In this document: positions 50,136 through 62,381 of the stretch, piece by piece
Layout: each line of letters begins with the position of its first letter
How positions within the stretch are numbered: position 1 is the first letter of the stretch
DNA from: Vanilla planifolia
Lineage: Eukaryota; Streptophyta; Magnoliopsida; Asparagales; Orchidaceae
DNA length: 64,000 nucleotides
Direction: 5' to 3'
NCBI GenBank assembly: GCA_023846275.1
Contig: CM043875.1
Coordinates: 26,228,470 to 26,292,469 of the forward strand
Notes under the pieces: model-generated
The model's database searches: none
The model's input: only the letters and a program-made list of their open reading frames with translations
What the model was told of the DNA's origin: nothing
Made by a program: the position numbers and the translations under genes

Positions 50136-53100
50136 TAGTTGAAAAAAAATGATTACAGTATGCTTTTAGATTGCCAATTTTTTGTAGTTGAATAGCAATA
50201 ATGTCATCGTAACATTATTTCTATCTTTTTAAGCCACATTTTTATGTGCCTAAAAAATCAATTTTATGGTTATCTGTATTTGAGCTTGTAAATGTGTTTT
50301 GGTTCTTGTTTTTTATTTTAGTTGTAAATCTATGGTTCTTTTGGGCCAAGTTGATTCAAGCTCATTTTGGGAGAAATTTGTGTAGGCTCTTTTGGATCAC
50401 TTTTGATCTCTTTAGATATTTTTTTTAAGGTTTTGTTTATTTGTTTTTGTAAAAGATTTTTTTATTTTCTAGTTTGGTTTTATATAATTAGAGGTGAACA
50501 TGAGCTTCTTATTTGGGATCAAATCATCAAAAAATTTATGCCTATGATTTATTATAATCTTCACATAACTATGTTTCAAAATTGATTAAGAGCTTTAATA
50601 ACGATTCTTTTCTCAATCTTATTGCCATCACAATTGTATTAGGATTTTTGCAAAAAGGTTTACATCACATAACAAATCCATTAAAAGGCATAATTTACTT
50701 CAAATAACTTTGCATGAAGGTTTACATCACATAACAACTCATTACCTCTCTCTTGTGTGCTTGACTAACACTTCTCATTTCATCATCTACTTTAAGCAAT
50801 TTTGCATGATTTTCTAACATTGTCTTTCGTTAAATCATTCTTTAAGTATAATATGATTTTGAAGTGAAGCTTTACTCGTATGTAAGTGACTTATTAACTT
50901 TTTCTCCTAAGTGTGGATGTTGTTATATAAGACTTACAATCATCTCCAATGACTTAAAAAATTTTCAAATGGCTATAAACTTTCTTAAAAAAATAGTCAT
51001 ACTAGCTGCTACTCATTGTTCTAAACTAATTATATTCTCAAAGGATTGTATAATACAATGCAACACTAAGCATAATATTCAACATATTGGATATGTTCAA
51101 CTAGTTTATTTCTTAATAAACAATGGTTCATACTTATAAGATAAGGGCACCTTACACTTACAAATAGCACAAATCTTTAGGTGCAATCTTTCTTTATTGT
51201 GTATGAACATATACTAGGATGAGTTTGCTTTCATTGATCATAATAGATCGTATTCATACGATAGGTGAATCATATTCATACTAAGCAAGTTCACTCACTA
51301 AGTGTCTAAGGCCTTATCAACAAAATGGTATCATGTCGTTGCAAAATGGGTATCGTATTAGTACAATGGAAAATGGCTTGCACAACTTAAGTCCTTAATT
51401 ATTAATACTTTGTTAGAATAATTGTACTTGTACAAATTTGCTTATCTAATGACTAAGTCTATAACTATCAATATACTAATAAAGCGATTCTACTTGCATG
51501 AAAGTTATATCATACTAGTATGACAATACAAATTTAGTTCATTATTAACATCACTTAGTACAATCCCATGTTCCATCCTAATAAAGAAAGGATCATACAA
51601 ATAAAATTGGGTGTATTATACAATGCTCAATAACTTTAAACCTTAATAATCATTTCTCATGAAAAACATCAACATACTTGTATGACTGGTGTATATAGTC
51701 AACTTAACCAAGGATTTCCCTTGAACAACTCTTTGTTCGATTCAAAGATTAACTGGTATTGTATGATGAGGTTATCGTACATAAACGATTGATACAATTA
51801 ATACATTTCTCACTTAATCATTTCAATTCCAACTTGATTGTAGAATAATAATTAATGTAATTTATTATACATGTAATGTTTAAAGATAGATAATCTATAT
51901 GTGAATCAACCTAGATGAGATGTATCTGAAAACTAAATCTATATAAATAAAAATAAGTTTGAAATCATTTAAACACTCACTTAAATGTCATTAAATCTTA
52001 GTATTTTAAGAAAATTATTATAAGTTTTAACATGCTAATATTTAATAAAAATGACAATGCGAATCTTCTCCAAATGTTAACCAATCATGTGTTTCTCTTG
52101 GTGCCAGTTATGGTTACACCAAAACATCACCATTAAACTCCTTGAATCAATTGATTAAGTTTTTACTTATTTGTTCTTAAGAAGCATGATCTGAAAGCAT
52201 TTAAAAAAATTAATAAAAATAACTCAATAGTTTTGTTATTATTAAAATAGTGCAATGACTAATGGTACAACAATATTTTCTTTTTGATTATGACAAAATT
52301 ATTAAACAAATATAGAAATTAAAATATATTAAATTTATTCATCTAACAAATTTCAAAGAATTAAGTTTAAAACAAATAAGAATTAGTTTTTAAACACTTT
52401 TAATATGTTTTCATAAGATTTCTCTCACTTTTTAATTAAAATAAAGGAAGAATACACACAAGAAACACAATTTAAAATTTAGATTTTAAAACCCAAATGG
52501 ATTTAAGTCCAACCAACCTACAATCCAATGGAACAACATTTGTATGTATGTTATTATTTTTCTTCTCTGCACAAACAAAAGCAGGACACCTAGAATTAAC
52601 CTAAAGTCTAACCTTTCATTCCTTAGAAATATTACTTTTCTTTAAACAATAATTGAAAAATAAGAGATGTAGCAAAGAAAAATCATCAACAATATGTTTT
52701 TATTTAGAATTATGATAATAACCATTCTTATGCATGTGATAAGAAACAACACAACATGAATACAACTTTTTAAATTATCAAAAATAAGTTTATCTTTACC
52801 ATGTTCACAAATGATTCTAGTAAGTTTATTTCTAATTTGATGTAATTCATATAAATTTCTTGAGTTTTTTTTATTTAAATGTTAACATAAGTCAAGATAA
52901 TCTTTATACCTTTTCTTTAGCTTATGTTTAATTAAAAGTGATTCAAAAACATTAAATTCAAGAAAATTATTTTTTAATTTTTTTATAGAGTTTATTTATC
53001 TCATTGTATTCATTTTTAGATGAGTTATTATAGTGTGGGAATATCTAAATTAAGAGAATTAAAATGTATTACACAAGTACTATTAAGTACATTGTATAAA

Positions 53101-53569
53101 TATGATCAATATGATTAATTACAGATGAAGAGAAATAGCCCTTCTTATACAACACAAAGTGATTGATCGTATAATATGATGTTCTATAACTAAAAAGTTT
53201 TAAAAATTGAAATGATGAACGATTGAGAGAATGCATGTGAAGGAGAATCCAATCAATGGTAAACCCCTAAAAATTGAGAGGACAAGAAGGTGAAGAGTTG
53301 TCGTTGGAAGAAAATGGAGAGTCTTGAAAAGATGAATGACTATCAGATTAGCATAAAAGAGAGGAAGTCTGAGACTATCAAAACTTTTTGGAATGTGAAA
53401 AGTTATTGTTTGATATTTGATGCTTGCTAGATGTGTAGAGCTTAAAAAGATGATATAAAATATTTATTTTGAGGATACTTGTTATTTTTGTTTTATAATG
53501 ATATGTTATTATATTGATTTGATACATGACATATTTGAGCATGATAATGTTATGATAATTGTTTACATG

Positions 53570-53570
<1 letters not shown>
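50136..53570. other. AT-rich spacer, possible dispersed repeat
   Basis: No gene was recognised. The segment 51150-51850 is full of 'catac', 'gtatga' and 'tcgtat' words and shares short strings such as 'tacaatgctcaataa' (variant) with 17.34-17.56 kb in the same orientation, which suggests an old shared repeat family. Confidence 0.35.

Positions 53571-53632
<62 letters not shown>
53571..53632. repeat. (TA)31 microsatellite
   Basis: An uninterrupted run of 31 TA units. Confidence 0.95.
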
Positions 53633-53633
<1 letters not shown>

Positions 53634-54907
53634 CCATACTAATTATCATAAAAGAAAAGCATTTATTATCATATTTTTTATTAAGTTGAATTAAATGTCT
53701 CTAGAAGTGACTTGTTATTTGGAATCAAATGTCTTCAAAAGTCAGACTATTACCTGGAATAAAATGCATCTTAGAGTAGTGTCAAGGAGATGTTATTAGG
53801 GTTATTTAGAATAATATGTTTTAGGTAAACCCAATTTGTTTAATGTTAAAAGGCTTAACTTTAGATCCAACTTAAAGCTAAAAGTGAAATGAGAAACATG
53901 TGAAAAGGGGGTCAACATAAATCCATAAGATTCTTTAAAAAACATGGGTTTTTAAATGAACAAAAAAAAAACGATAATATGTCATTTATTAATTGTATAC
54001 TTGTTGCTTGATATAGATCCATGTATGCTACATTACTTAAAGTCATTTTCTTTATATTATATTATATAGTTTTATAATTGAGTTAGTGATTGTTAATTCA
54101 GCATATTTTTTACTTAACACTTTCAGGTCAAAACGAGATTCATCATAAGACTACAAGGGAAAAATGAGAGATAGCGCCATATTTGCTTACCTTAGAGGAT
54201 GTTTGTAGTTCTTGTTAGCTGTGTAACTATTGTTACAATATTTGTTTTTATTTGAGTAGATGGATATGCACAGAATTCTATTCTATTGCATTGTAAAACT
54301 TGATTTTGAAGAAAAATGTGAAATGTTATGATAATTCAAGTGTTGTATAAAAAGATTGATTTTATTATAAAAATTTTCAGAAGTTATTGTCATTTTGTTT
54401 AAATGGTTTTATGTATTTTTAAATTGCCTTTGTTACATGGTTTTCAAAGATAAAAAGAAGATAATTTACTTGTTTTCAAAATGAAAAAGAAAAGGTAAAA
54501 GAATCAAATGATGTAGCATCAAACTTAGGAAAGATCGGATTAGGGGATCATAATAGAAAGTTAAGAGTCAAATATAAGCTTCTTAAAATTTTCAAATATA
54601 TTGGATATGCTATTTTCATGTCATGTGTTTCTATTTAGTTTTTAAAGTAATCCTCCATTTATTTATATCACAAATATAAGGGTATCTAAATTCAAGAAAG
54701 ATAAAAATTAATTGATCATAGTGATGAATGGAATTTCTTCAATAAGAAAGTTTCATAGCAATGGCACAACATGCTATAAGATGATCACAAGAGGCAAATA
54801 ACAAAATTCATTATACAAATTAAAGAAAAAATGAAATATATGTCAATTAAAAAAAACTAAAAATGAGAAATTCATGCAATTGAATATTACTTAGCAATTA
54901 CATTGTC
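53633..54907. other. AT-rich spacer, no gene seen
   Basis: No coding region, repeat array or RNA gene was recognised between the TA microsatellite and the terminus-like sequence of the PIF/Harbinger remnant. Confidence 0.45.
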
Positions 54908-56340
54908 TAAGGGCCCTTTCATTTTCTTTTCATTATCATCTCATCCAGCTTCATCGAGTGATATTACCTTCTTAATATGATTATAGTAATATTCTTTAAA
55001 ATACATTAGTTATTCACATTGTTTTCATTGAATATTATGTCAAAGTTTTTTGTATATTTCTTCTGATGCATAAATTAGTTGAGGTTTCTTTTATCCATTT
55101 GAGTCCATCTCTTATTTTGTATACTTTGTTTTAATGAAATGTATTTCTTTGCACCTGTAATTAAAGTGAAAAAAGAAAAACAAATAAATTATGATAAAAA
55201 AGTAACCATCTTTATTTAATAGCAAGTACACGCTTGCAAAAAATTTTGGATGCTTTCAACAATTCTAGCAAAATGCAAGTTGTTTTAGTTCTTCCCAAAG
55301 GGAATCAAACAACAATTTAGAGGGATAGTTAGACAAGAAAATCATTTCTTTTGCTTGAAAGCAAAAAAAAAAAAGATTAAAAGTATGTCATATCTACATC
55401 TCTTACACTACAAGTTAACATACAATAACAAGAGAGTATTGGGAGAGAAAATGCACAAAAATAGAGCAAGCTTAACATATTCACATAAGCATAAAAAATC
55501 TTCAAAAAATCGCAATAACAATGTTCAACTAAATATACTTTCATAATTTAAAAAACAAATTGGTATTAAATATTCTTGTAAATACATGTGTGAAAGCATA
55601 ACATATGGCAAAATGCAAAGAATGCAAAATTTCATTCCTGGGCATTTGGAACTCTTAACATGTTGAGCACCACCATGTTGATTAGCATAATCCTTCCACA
55701 ACAATTCAGTAAGCTTGTCTTTGGAGACCATCCATGTCCTTACTTTTTGGAAGATGTTGTCTTTGAGAACTTGTTTACTTGTGCTAAGAACTACTATCTT
55801 CTTCAAATGCTTCTTGTTAGGTCAAATTGATCATAGTCTTCTTGTTGACACATAGTTGTGTAAAACACATCAAGCTAAATCTGTATTGACTTGTGACTCA
55901 TAAGGAAAGAAAGGATGTAAAGTAAGTTTTTTAAAACGGTTCTTGAGAAACACAAAAGCTCTTTCAATCTTTGAATGCAAAAGAGAGTAATTGTAATAAA
56001 ATAATTCTTCTTTTCCCATGGAAGTCGACTTCTTTGTTGGCTCAAGTGATTGAGCAACAAAACCATACATAGTGGTGTTGATCTCTAGTTAACAAAATAA
56101 TACTTGTATTGTCAAAGGGGTTGCAAATAGATTATAATAATGATATGTATGATTTCAAAGTTACCTAGTTATATCATAAAGCATCTTTAGTTATTCATAA
56201 ACTTGTAGATGGTGGCATGGGAAGTTCATCCTTAAGGAAAATAGAATCATTAGTGGATCGTTTCCAACCAAAACAAATATGACAAAACAAAAAAGAAACG
56301 TCGAAGATTACCATAGAGATCACATTTTGTGTGATTCAAA
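54908..56340 (-). mobile_element. PIF/Harbinger DNA transposon remnant (DDE transposase)
   Basis: On the minus strand, from about 56335 down, a transposase C-terminal half can be read: IFDVSF and GWKRSTNDSIFLKDE (family GWEGS-ADS-VL-DA with the second catalytic Asp), then KEELFYYNYSLLHSKIERAF and VFLKNRFKKL (family ELFN-RHS-LR-VIER-FGVLK), FPYESQVNTDLA, an in-frame TGA, then CVLHNYV (family ACC-LHN), and after a frame change KDKLTELLWKDYA (family RD-LA--MW-DY) near 55690. At 54908 a TAA followed by GGGCCCTTTCATTTTC resembles the family's 3-bp target (TTA/TAA) plus terminal inverted repeat start. The other end and the N-terminal part with the first Asp were not found. HARBI1-like; no longer functional as seen. 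Confidence 0.8.
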
Positions 56341-57287
56341 ACTTTCTACTTTGATACCATTCTATTTGAGTGACTCAAATTGTTGCTGAAATGTGTGTAC
56401 AATTCAGCAAAGCTATACGATCCTAGCATTGTGTTGCTGAAATGCATCTACCATCCAACAAAGCTATACAATCCTACGAACAAGATAACATGCTAAGAGA
56501 AAAAAGGCAAGTTTTCTATTTGTATTATGAAATATGTTTTTACCTTGAAGTATGGAAGCAAATTCAAATTTGCTCTAATATCTGGATGTGCTGTTCTTTT
56601 GGTTGAATATGCTTATGTCTGGTGCTTGAATTAGCTCTTAGAACTTTATTTATAGCAACAAATCTTCATTTCTAATGATCTAATGAAGTAAATTTCTATC
56701 ACTCTATTCTTGAGATTATGACCAATAACATAAAGTAACATTGCAATTTTTTTCTCTATAATGGCATGAATAGTCTTTCAATATTCCAAGATTTCTAAAC
56801 ATGACACACAAAACTAAAGTGATTCTGTTTCCATTCTAAATTAGTTCATTTAGTTACCATTTCCACCATGAAGTATTCGCATCATTTGTGCTTTTCTATG
56901 TAGATTCTTATATTTGGTTGGCTCTCTTGTAATAGTACTATTTAGGTGACATTCCCTAATGGCATCAACATAACAAAACATAATAGCAAATGCAGTTTCC
57001 TAAATTCTACACATTTTCATAGTTATTTCATCCAAATCCTTTGCAACTTGACCTGTACATGTGTAAAATAAAGCAATTGAAATTATCTTTTGAATGTATA
57101 GTCACCAAGCAAACCTTAATATTACAAAATATAAAAAAAGCTATGAACAATAAGCTATTTTAAAAGTGCCAAAGGTGCTTATTTCTGATATTTAACAAGA
57201 TAATATTTAGCATTCTGTTTGCAGCATTTCAACCCAAGAAAGAATGACCTATAAAAGAGTTAAAAAAGCATTCAAACATGATAAAAA
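56341..57287. other. Spacer next to the TTC array, with a 50-bp tandem duplication
   Basis: Two copies of a 'gttgctgaaatg...aaagctatac.atcctag' unit start at 56383 and 56432 (offset about 49 bp). Otherwise no gene or domain was recognised. The missing end of the PIF/Harbinger element might have been lost in this stretch. Confidence 0.5.
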
Positions 57288-57300
57288 CACTCTTTTTCTT

Positions 57301-57605
57301 CATGTTCTTGTCCTTCTTCTTCTTCATCTTCCTCTTCTTCTTCCTCTACATCTTCTTCTTCTTCTTCTTCTTCTCCTCCTCCTCCTCCTTCATCTTGTTC
57401 TTCTTCTTCTTCTTCTTTTTCATTTTTGTCTTCATCTTCCTCTTCCTCTTATTCTTCATCAACTTCTTCTTCTTAAACTTTTTCACCTTCTTCTTTTTCA
57501 ACTTCAAACTCCTCTTTTTCCTTCTTCTTCTGCTTCTTCTTCTTCTTCTTCTTCTTCTTCTTCTCCTTATTTTTCTTTCTCTTCTTCTCTTCTTCTTCTT
57601 CTTCT

Positions 57606-57640
<35 letters not shown>

Positions 57641-58667
57641 TTCTTCCTCTTCTTCCTCTTCTTTTTCTTTTTCCTCATTTTCTTCTTCTTCTTCCTCTTC
57701 GTTGTCATCATCATCATCATCTTCTTCTTCTTCTCACTATTTTCTTCATCCTCTATTAGTTTTATTCTTTTTCATTCATTTCTTCTTCTCCTACTCCTTG
57801 TAATTCTTCTTCTTCATCATCTCCTTCTTTTTCTCCTTCTTTTTCACATTCCTTAATCCATATTTCCTAATCCCTACTTCATAATACCTCCCTCCTTGTT
57901 CCCTCATCTCTAAATATGTAATCCAAAATCCATCCCTTCAAAATCTCCAATGCCTAATTCCTCATCCCTAGTCTCTAATTCCTAATATGTCCTTAATCCA
58001 TAATCCCTAATCCTTAATTCCTAATCTCTAATCTCTAATCTCTAATCCTTAACCTTAATCCTTAATACCTAATCCCGAATCCATAATAAATAATCCATAC
58101 TCTTGAATCCCTAATCTCAAATCTTTAATCGCTAATCATTAATCCCAAATCCTAATTATAATCACTAAATCTCTAATTACTACACCTTAAACTATGATCC
58201 CTAATCCTGAATCTCGAATCCCTAATTTATTAATCTCTAAACCTTAATCACTATTCCCTATTTAATAGCTAATCCTTTAATTCCTAACCCCTAATCTCCA
58301 ATACTTAATTAATAGTCCTTTCATCCTTAACTCTTCTTCTTCTTCTTCTTACTCTTCTTCTTTTTCCTCTTCTTCTTTTTCTTCATGTTCTTGTTCTTCT
58401 TCTTCATCTTCCTCTTCTTCTTCCTCTACTTCTTCTTCTTCTTCTTATTCTCCTCCTCCTCCTCCTCCTCCTTCATCTTGTTCTTCTTCTTCTTCTTCTT
58501 CTTTTTCATTTTTGTCTTCATCTTCCTCTTCCTCTTATTCTTCATCAACTTCTTCTTCTTAAACTTTTTCACCTTCTTCTTTTTCATCTTCAAACTCTTC
58601 TCCTTTCCCTTCTTCTTCTGCTTCTTCTTCTTCTTCTTCTCCTTATTTTTCTCTCTTCTTCTTTTCT

Positions 58668-58698
<31 letters not shown>

Positions 58699-59330
58699 TT
58701 TCTTTTTCCTCATTTTCTTCTTCTTCTTCCTCTTTGTTGTCATCATCATCATCTTCTTCTTCTTCTTCTTCTTCTTCCTCTTTGTTGTCATCATCATCTT
58801 CTTCTTCTTCTTCTTTGCTCTTTTTTCTTCATCCTCTATTAGTTTTATTCATTTTCATCCATTTCTTCTTCTTCTTCTTCTTCTTCTCGTTGTAATTCTT
58901 CTTCTTCTTCATGTCCTTCTTTTTCTCCTTCTTCTTCATATTCCTTAATCCATATTTCCTAATCCCTACTTCATAATACCTCCCTCCCTATTCCCTCATC
59001 TCTAAATATGTAATCCCAAATCCATCCCTTCAAAATCTCCAATGCCTAATTCCTCAACCCTAATCTCTAATTCCTAATATGTCCTTAATCCATAATCCCT
59101 AATCTCTAGTCTCTAATCTCTAATCTCTAATCCTTAACCTTAATCCCTAATAAATAATCCATAATCTTGAATCCCTAATCTCAAATCTTTAATCGCTAAT
59201 CATTAATCCCAAATCCTAATTATAATCACTAAATCTCTAATTACTACTCCTTAAACTCTGATCCCTAATCCTGAATCTCGAATCCCTAATAATTAATCTC
59301 TAAACCTTAATCACTACTCCATATTTTGTA
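57301..59330. repeat. Tandem duplication of a 1.08-kb unit (TTC block plus heptamer block)
   Basis: Landmarks recur in order: 'catgttcttg' at 57301 and 58384, 'attccttaatccatattt' at 57848 and 58940, 'ctgaatctcgaatccctaat' at 58207 and 59271. Offsets are 1083, 1092 and 1064 bp. Both the pyrimidine block and the heptamer block were therefore copied together, and most differences are length changes in TTC runs or loss of a few heptamers. Confidence 0.9.
57848..58330. repeat. Degenerate heptamer block 1, TCCCTAA
   Basis: For about 480 bp nearly every 7 bases end in TAA, with units such as TCCCTAA, TCCTTAA, TCTCTAA, TCCATAA and TTCCTAA and occasional 6- or 8-base slips. The commonest unit is CCCTAAT in another phase, one base away from the plant telomere repeat CCCTAAA. 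Confidence 0.85.
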
Positions 59331-59625
59331 ATCTATAATCCCTAATTTGCAATTGTTAGTAATTAATCCCTTAATCCTTAATCCTTAATCCCTTCATACT
59401 TAATCCCTATTCCTAAACCTTATTCCTTAATCTCTATTACTTATTACTTAATACCTACTATTTAATCCCTAATCCTTAATCCTTAAACCCTAATCCTTAA
59501 TCTCTAATAAAAAAATCCTTAATCATTAATCCCAAAAAACTAATCCATAATCCCTCCCTCTTTAATCCCTAATCCTTAATTCCTAACCCCTAATCCCAAA
59601 TCGCTAATCCCTAATCCATCTTTTC
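58940..59625. repeat. Degenerate heptamer block 2, TCCCTAA
   Basis: This is the duplicate of block 1, but longer (about 690 bp). Its last 300 bp (59330-59625) have no partner in block 1 and hold some of the cleanest units ('taatccctaatccttaat'). Confidence 0.85.
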
Positions 59626-60534
59626 TTCCTCTTCTTCTACTTCTTCTTCCTCTATGTCTTCCTCTTCTTTCTCTTCTTTTTCTTCTTTTTCCTCTTCTAC
59701 CTCTTCTTTTTCCTCATCATCTCCTTCTTCTTCATCCTCTTCTTCCAACTCTTCCTCTTATTCTTCTTATTATTTTTCTTCTTCCTCTTCTTCTTCTTCT
59801 TCTTCTACTTCTTCTCCTTCATCCTCTTCTTCTTCTTCTTTTTCATCTTTTACTTCTTCTTCAACCTCTTCTTCTTGTACTTCTTCTTTTTCTTCTTCTT
59901 ATTCTTCTTCTCCTTCTTCTACTACTTCTTCTTCTCCATCTTCTTCTTCTTACCTTTCTTTCACTTCTTTTTCTCATTTTCTTCTTTTCTTGTTCTTCTT
60001 CATCCTCTTCATCTTCCCCATCTTCTTCTTCTTCTTCTTCTTCTTCTTTTACTTCTTCTTCTTCTTCAACTTCTTCTTCTTCTTTTTCTTCTTCTCCAAC
60101 TCCTCCTCCTTCTCCTTATCTTTCTCCCACTCCTCATTTTCCATCTCCCTTCTCCTTCTTTTTTTCCTTCTCCACCTCCTTATTTTTCTAGTTATCCTTT
60201 TCCTTCTCCTTCTCCCACTGCTTCTTTATGTCCTCCTCCTCCATCTCCTTCTCCTTCCTCTTCTCCATCTTCTTTCTTCTTTCTTTTTTCTACTTTCCTT
60301 ATTCTTCTTTCTTCTTCTATCTTCTTCCATCTACCTTCTTGGTTCTTCCTTCCTCCTCCCTTCTAGCATGTTCCATCTACTTTCTTGCTTTTTCTTTCTT
60401 CTTCCTTCATTCTTCTTGCTTCTTTTTTGTTCCTCTTCTTCTTCCTCTTCTTCTTCGTCTCCTTTTTATTCTTCTCCTTCTTCTTTATCTTCTTCATCTT
60501 CCCCTTCTTCTTCTTCTTATACTACTACTTATTT

Positions 60535-60576
60535 TTATTATTATTATCATTACTATTATTATTATTATTATTATTA
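60535..60576. repeat. (ATT)n island inside the TTC array
   Basis: A run of TTA/ATT triplets with two C interruptions, the only sizeable block in the array where A replaces C at the third place throughout. Confidence 0.85.
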
Positions 60577-60909
60577 CAATTCTTAGATTCTTACTATCCC
60601 TCTTTTCTTCTTCTTCTTCTTCTTTTCTTCTTCATCCTCCTCTTCTTCATGTTCTTATTTTTCTTCCTCCTCTTCTTCTGTTTCTTCGTCTTCGTCTTCA
60701 TTCCCTTCTTCTTTTTCTTATTCTTGTACCTCTTCTTCTTGTTGTTCTTCCTCATCTTCTTCTTCTACTCCCTCTTCTTCCTCTTCTAATTCATCATCTT
60801 CTTCTGTTATTTTTCTTCTTCCTCTTCCTCATCTTAATTTATTTTTTCTTCTTCTTCTTCTCCGCCCCCTTCTTCTTCTTCCCCTTCTTCATCCTCTTCT
60901 TCTTCCTCA

Positions 60910-60941
<32 letters not shown>

Positions 60942-60998
60942 TACTTCTTCTACTTCTTCTTTCTCTTCTTCTTCTTCTTCTTCTTCTCCTTCTTCTCT

Positions 60999-61030
<32 letters not shown>

Positions 61031-61902
61031 TTCTTCTTCTCTTCTTCTTCCTCTTCCTCATCCTCTTCTTTTCCTTCTTCTTTTACTAGTTCTTCTTATT
61101 CTTCATCCACCACTTCCCCTTCTACCACTTCTTCTTCTTCTCCTTCCTCTTCTTAGTCATCCTATTGTTTTTCTTCTCTTGCCTCTTCTTCTACTTGGTC
61201 TTCTACTTCCCCTTCTTTTTCTCATCCTTCTTCTTATTCTTCTTTTCTTCTTCTTCTAAATGATCTACTTCCTCTTCTTCTTCTTCATCTTTTTTCTTCT
61301 TCTTTTCATTCCTCTTCTTCTTCTTCTTCATTTCTTCTTCTTCTTCTTCTTTTTCTTCTTGTTCTTCCTCCTATTCTTCTTCTTCCTTTTCTTCTACTTT
61401 TTCTCCTCTTCTTCTTCCTCTTCTTCATCTTCTCCCTCTTCTTCTTCCACTTCTTCTTCTTCCACTTCTTCTTCTCCTTCTTACCCATCTTCTCCAACTT
61501 CTTCTTCCTCTTCTTCCTCATCTTCCACTTGTTCCTCCTCTTCTCCTTCTTCCTTTTCTTCTTCAACATTTTCATGTCCCTTTTCATCTTCTTCTTCCTT
61601 CTCTTCTTCAAATTCTTCTTCTTCTTCTTCTTTCTCCTCCTCTTTTTCTTCTTCTTCTATTATTTCTTTTTTCCTCTTCACTTTCTTCCACTTCTTCTTC
61701 TTCTTCTTCTTTTTCTTCTTCTTCTTCTTCTTCCTACTCTTCTTCTTCTTCCTCATCTTCTTCTTCTTCAACATCTTCTTCTTCTTCTTCCTCCTCTGCA
61801 TTCTCTTCCCCTTCTTCTTCTCTCTCTTCTTCTTCTTCTCCTTCCCCTTCATCATGTTCTTATTCTTCTACTTTTTCTTCTTCTTCTTCTTCTTTTTCTA
61901 CT

Positions 61903-61929
<27 letters not shown>

Positions 61930-61937
<8 letters not shown>

Positions 61938-62346
61938 TTCTAATTCGTTTTCTTATTCTTCATCTTCTTCTTCTTCTTCCTCATCATTTTCTTCTTCTTC
62001 TTCTTATTCTTATTCTTCTTCTTCTTCATCTTCCTCTTGTTCTTCCTCATCTTATGCTTCTTCCACTTTTTCTTCCTTTTCCTTCACTTCTTCCTTTTCC
62101 TCTTCTTCATTTTCTTCTACATCTTCTTCTTTTTCTTCCACCTCCTCTTTCTCTTCTCCTTCTTCTTCCCCCTCTTCTTCTTCTTCTTCTTCTTCCTGTT
62201 CTTCATCTTCCTCCTCTTCTTCTTCTACTTGTTCTTCTTCTTTTTCTTTTCCTTCTTCTGTTTCTTCCTCTTCTTCTTCTTCTTCTTCTAATTTTTGTTC
62301 TTCTTCTTCTTCTTCTTCTTCTTCTTCTTCTTCTTCTTCTTCTTCT

Positions 62347-62381
<35 letters not shown>

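Noticed and set aside
57848-59625. Heptamer blocks as a CRISPR-like or regulatory array
   Set aside because: There are no spacers; the unit is a continuous 7-base simple repeat in a plant nuclear context.
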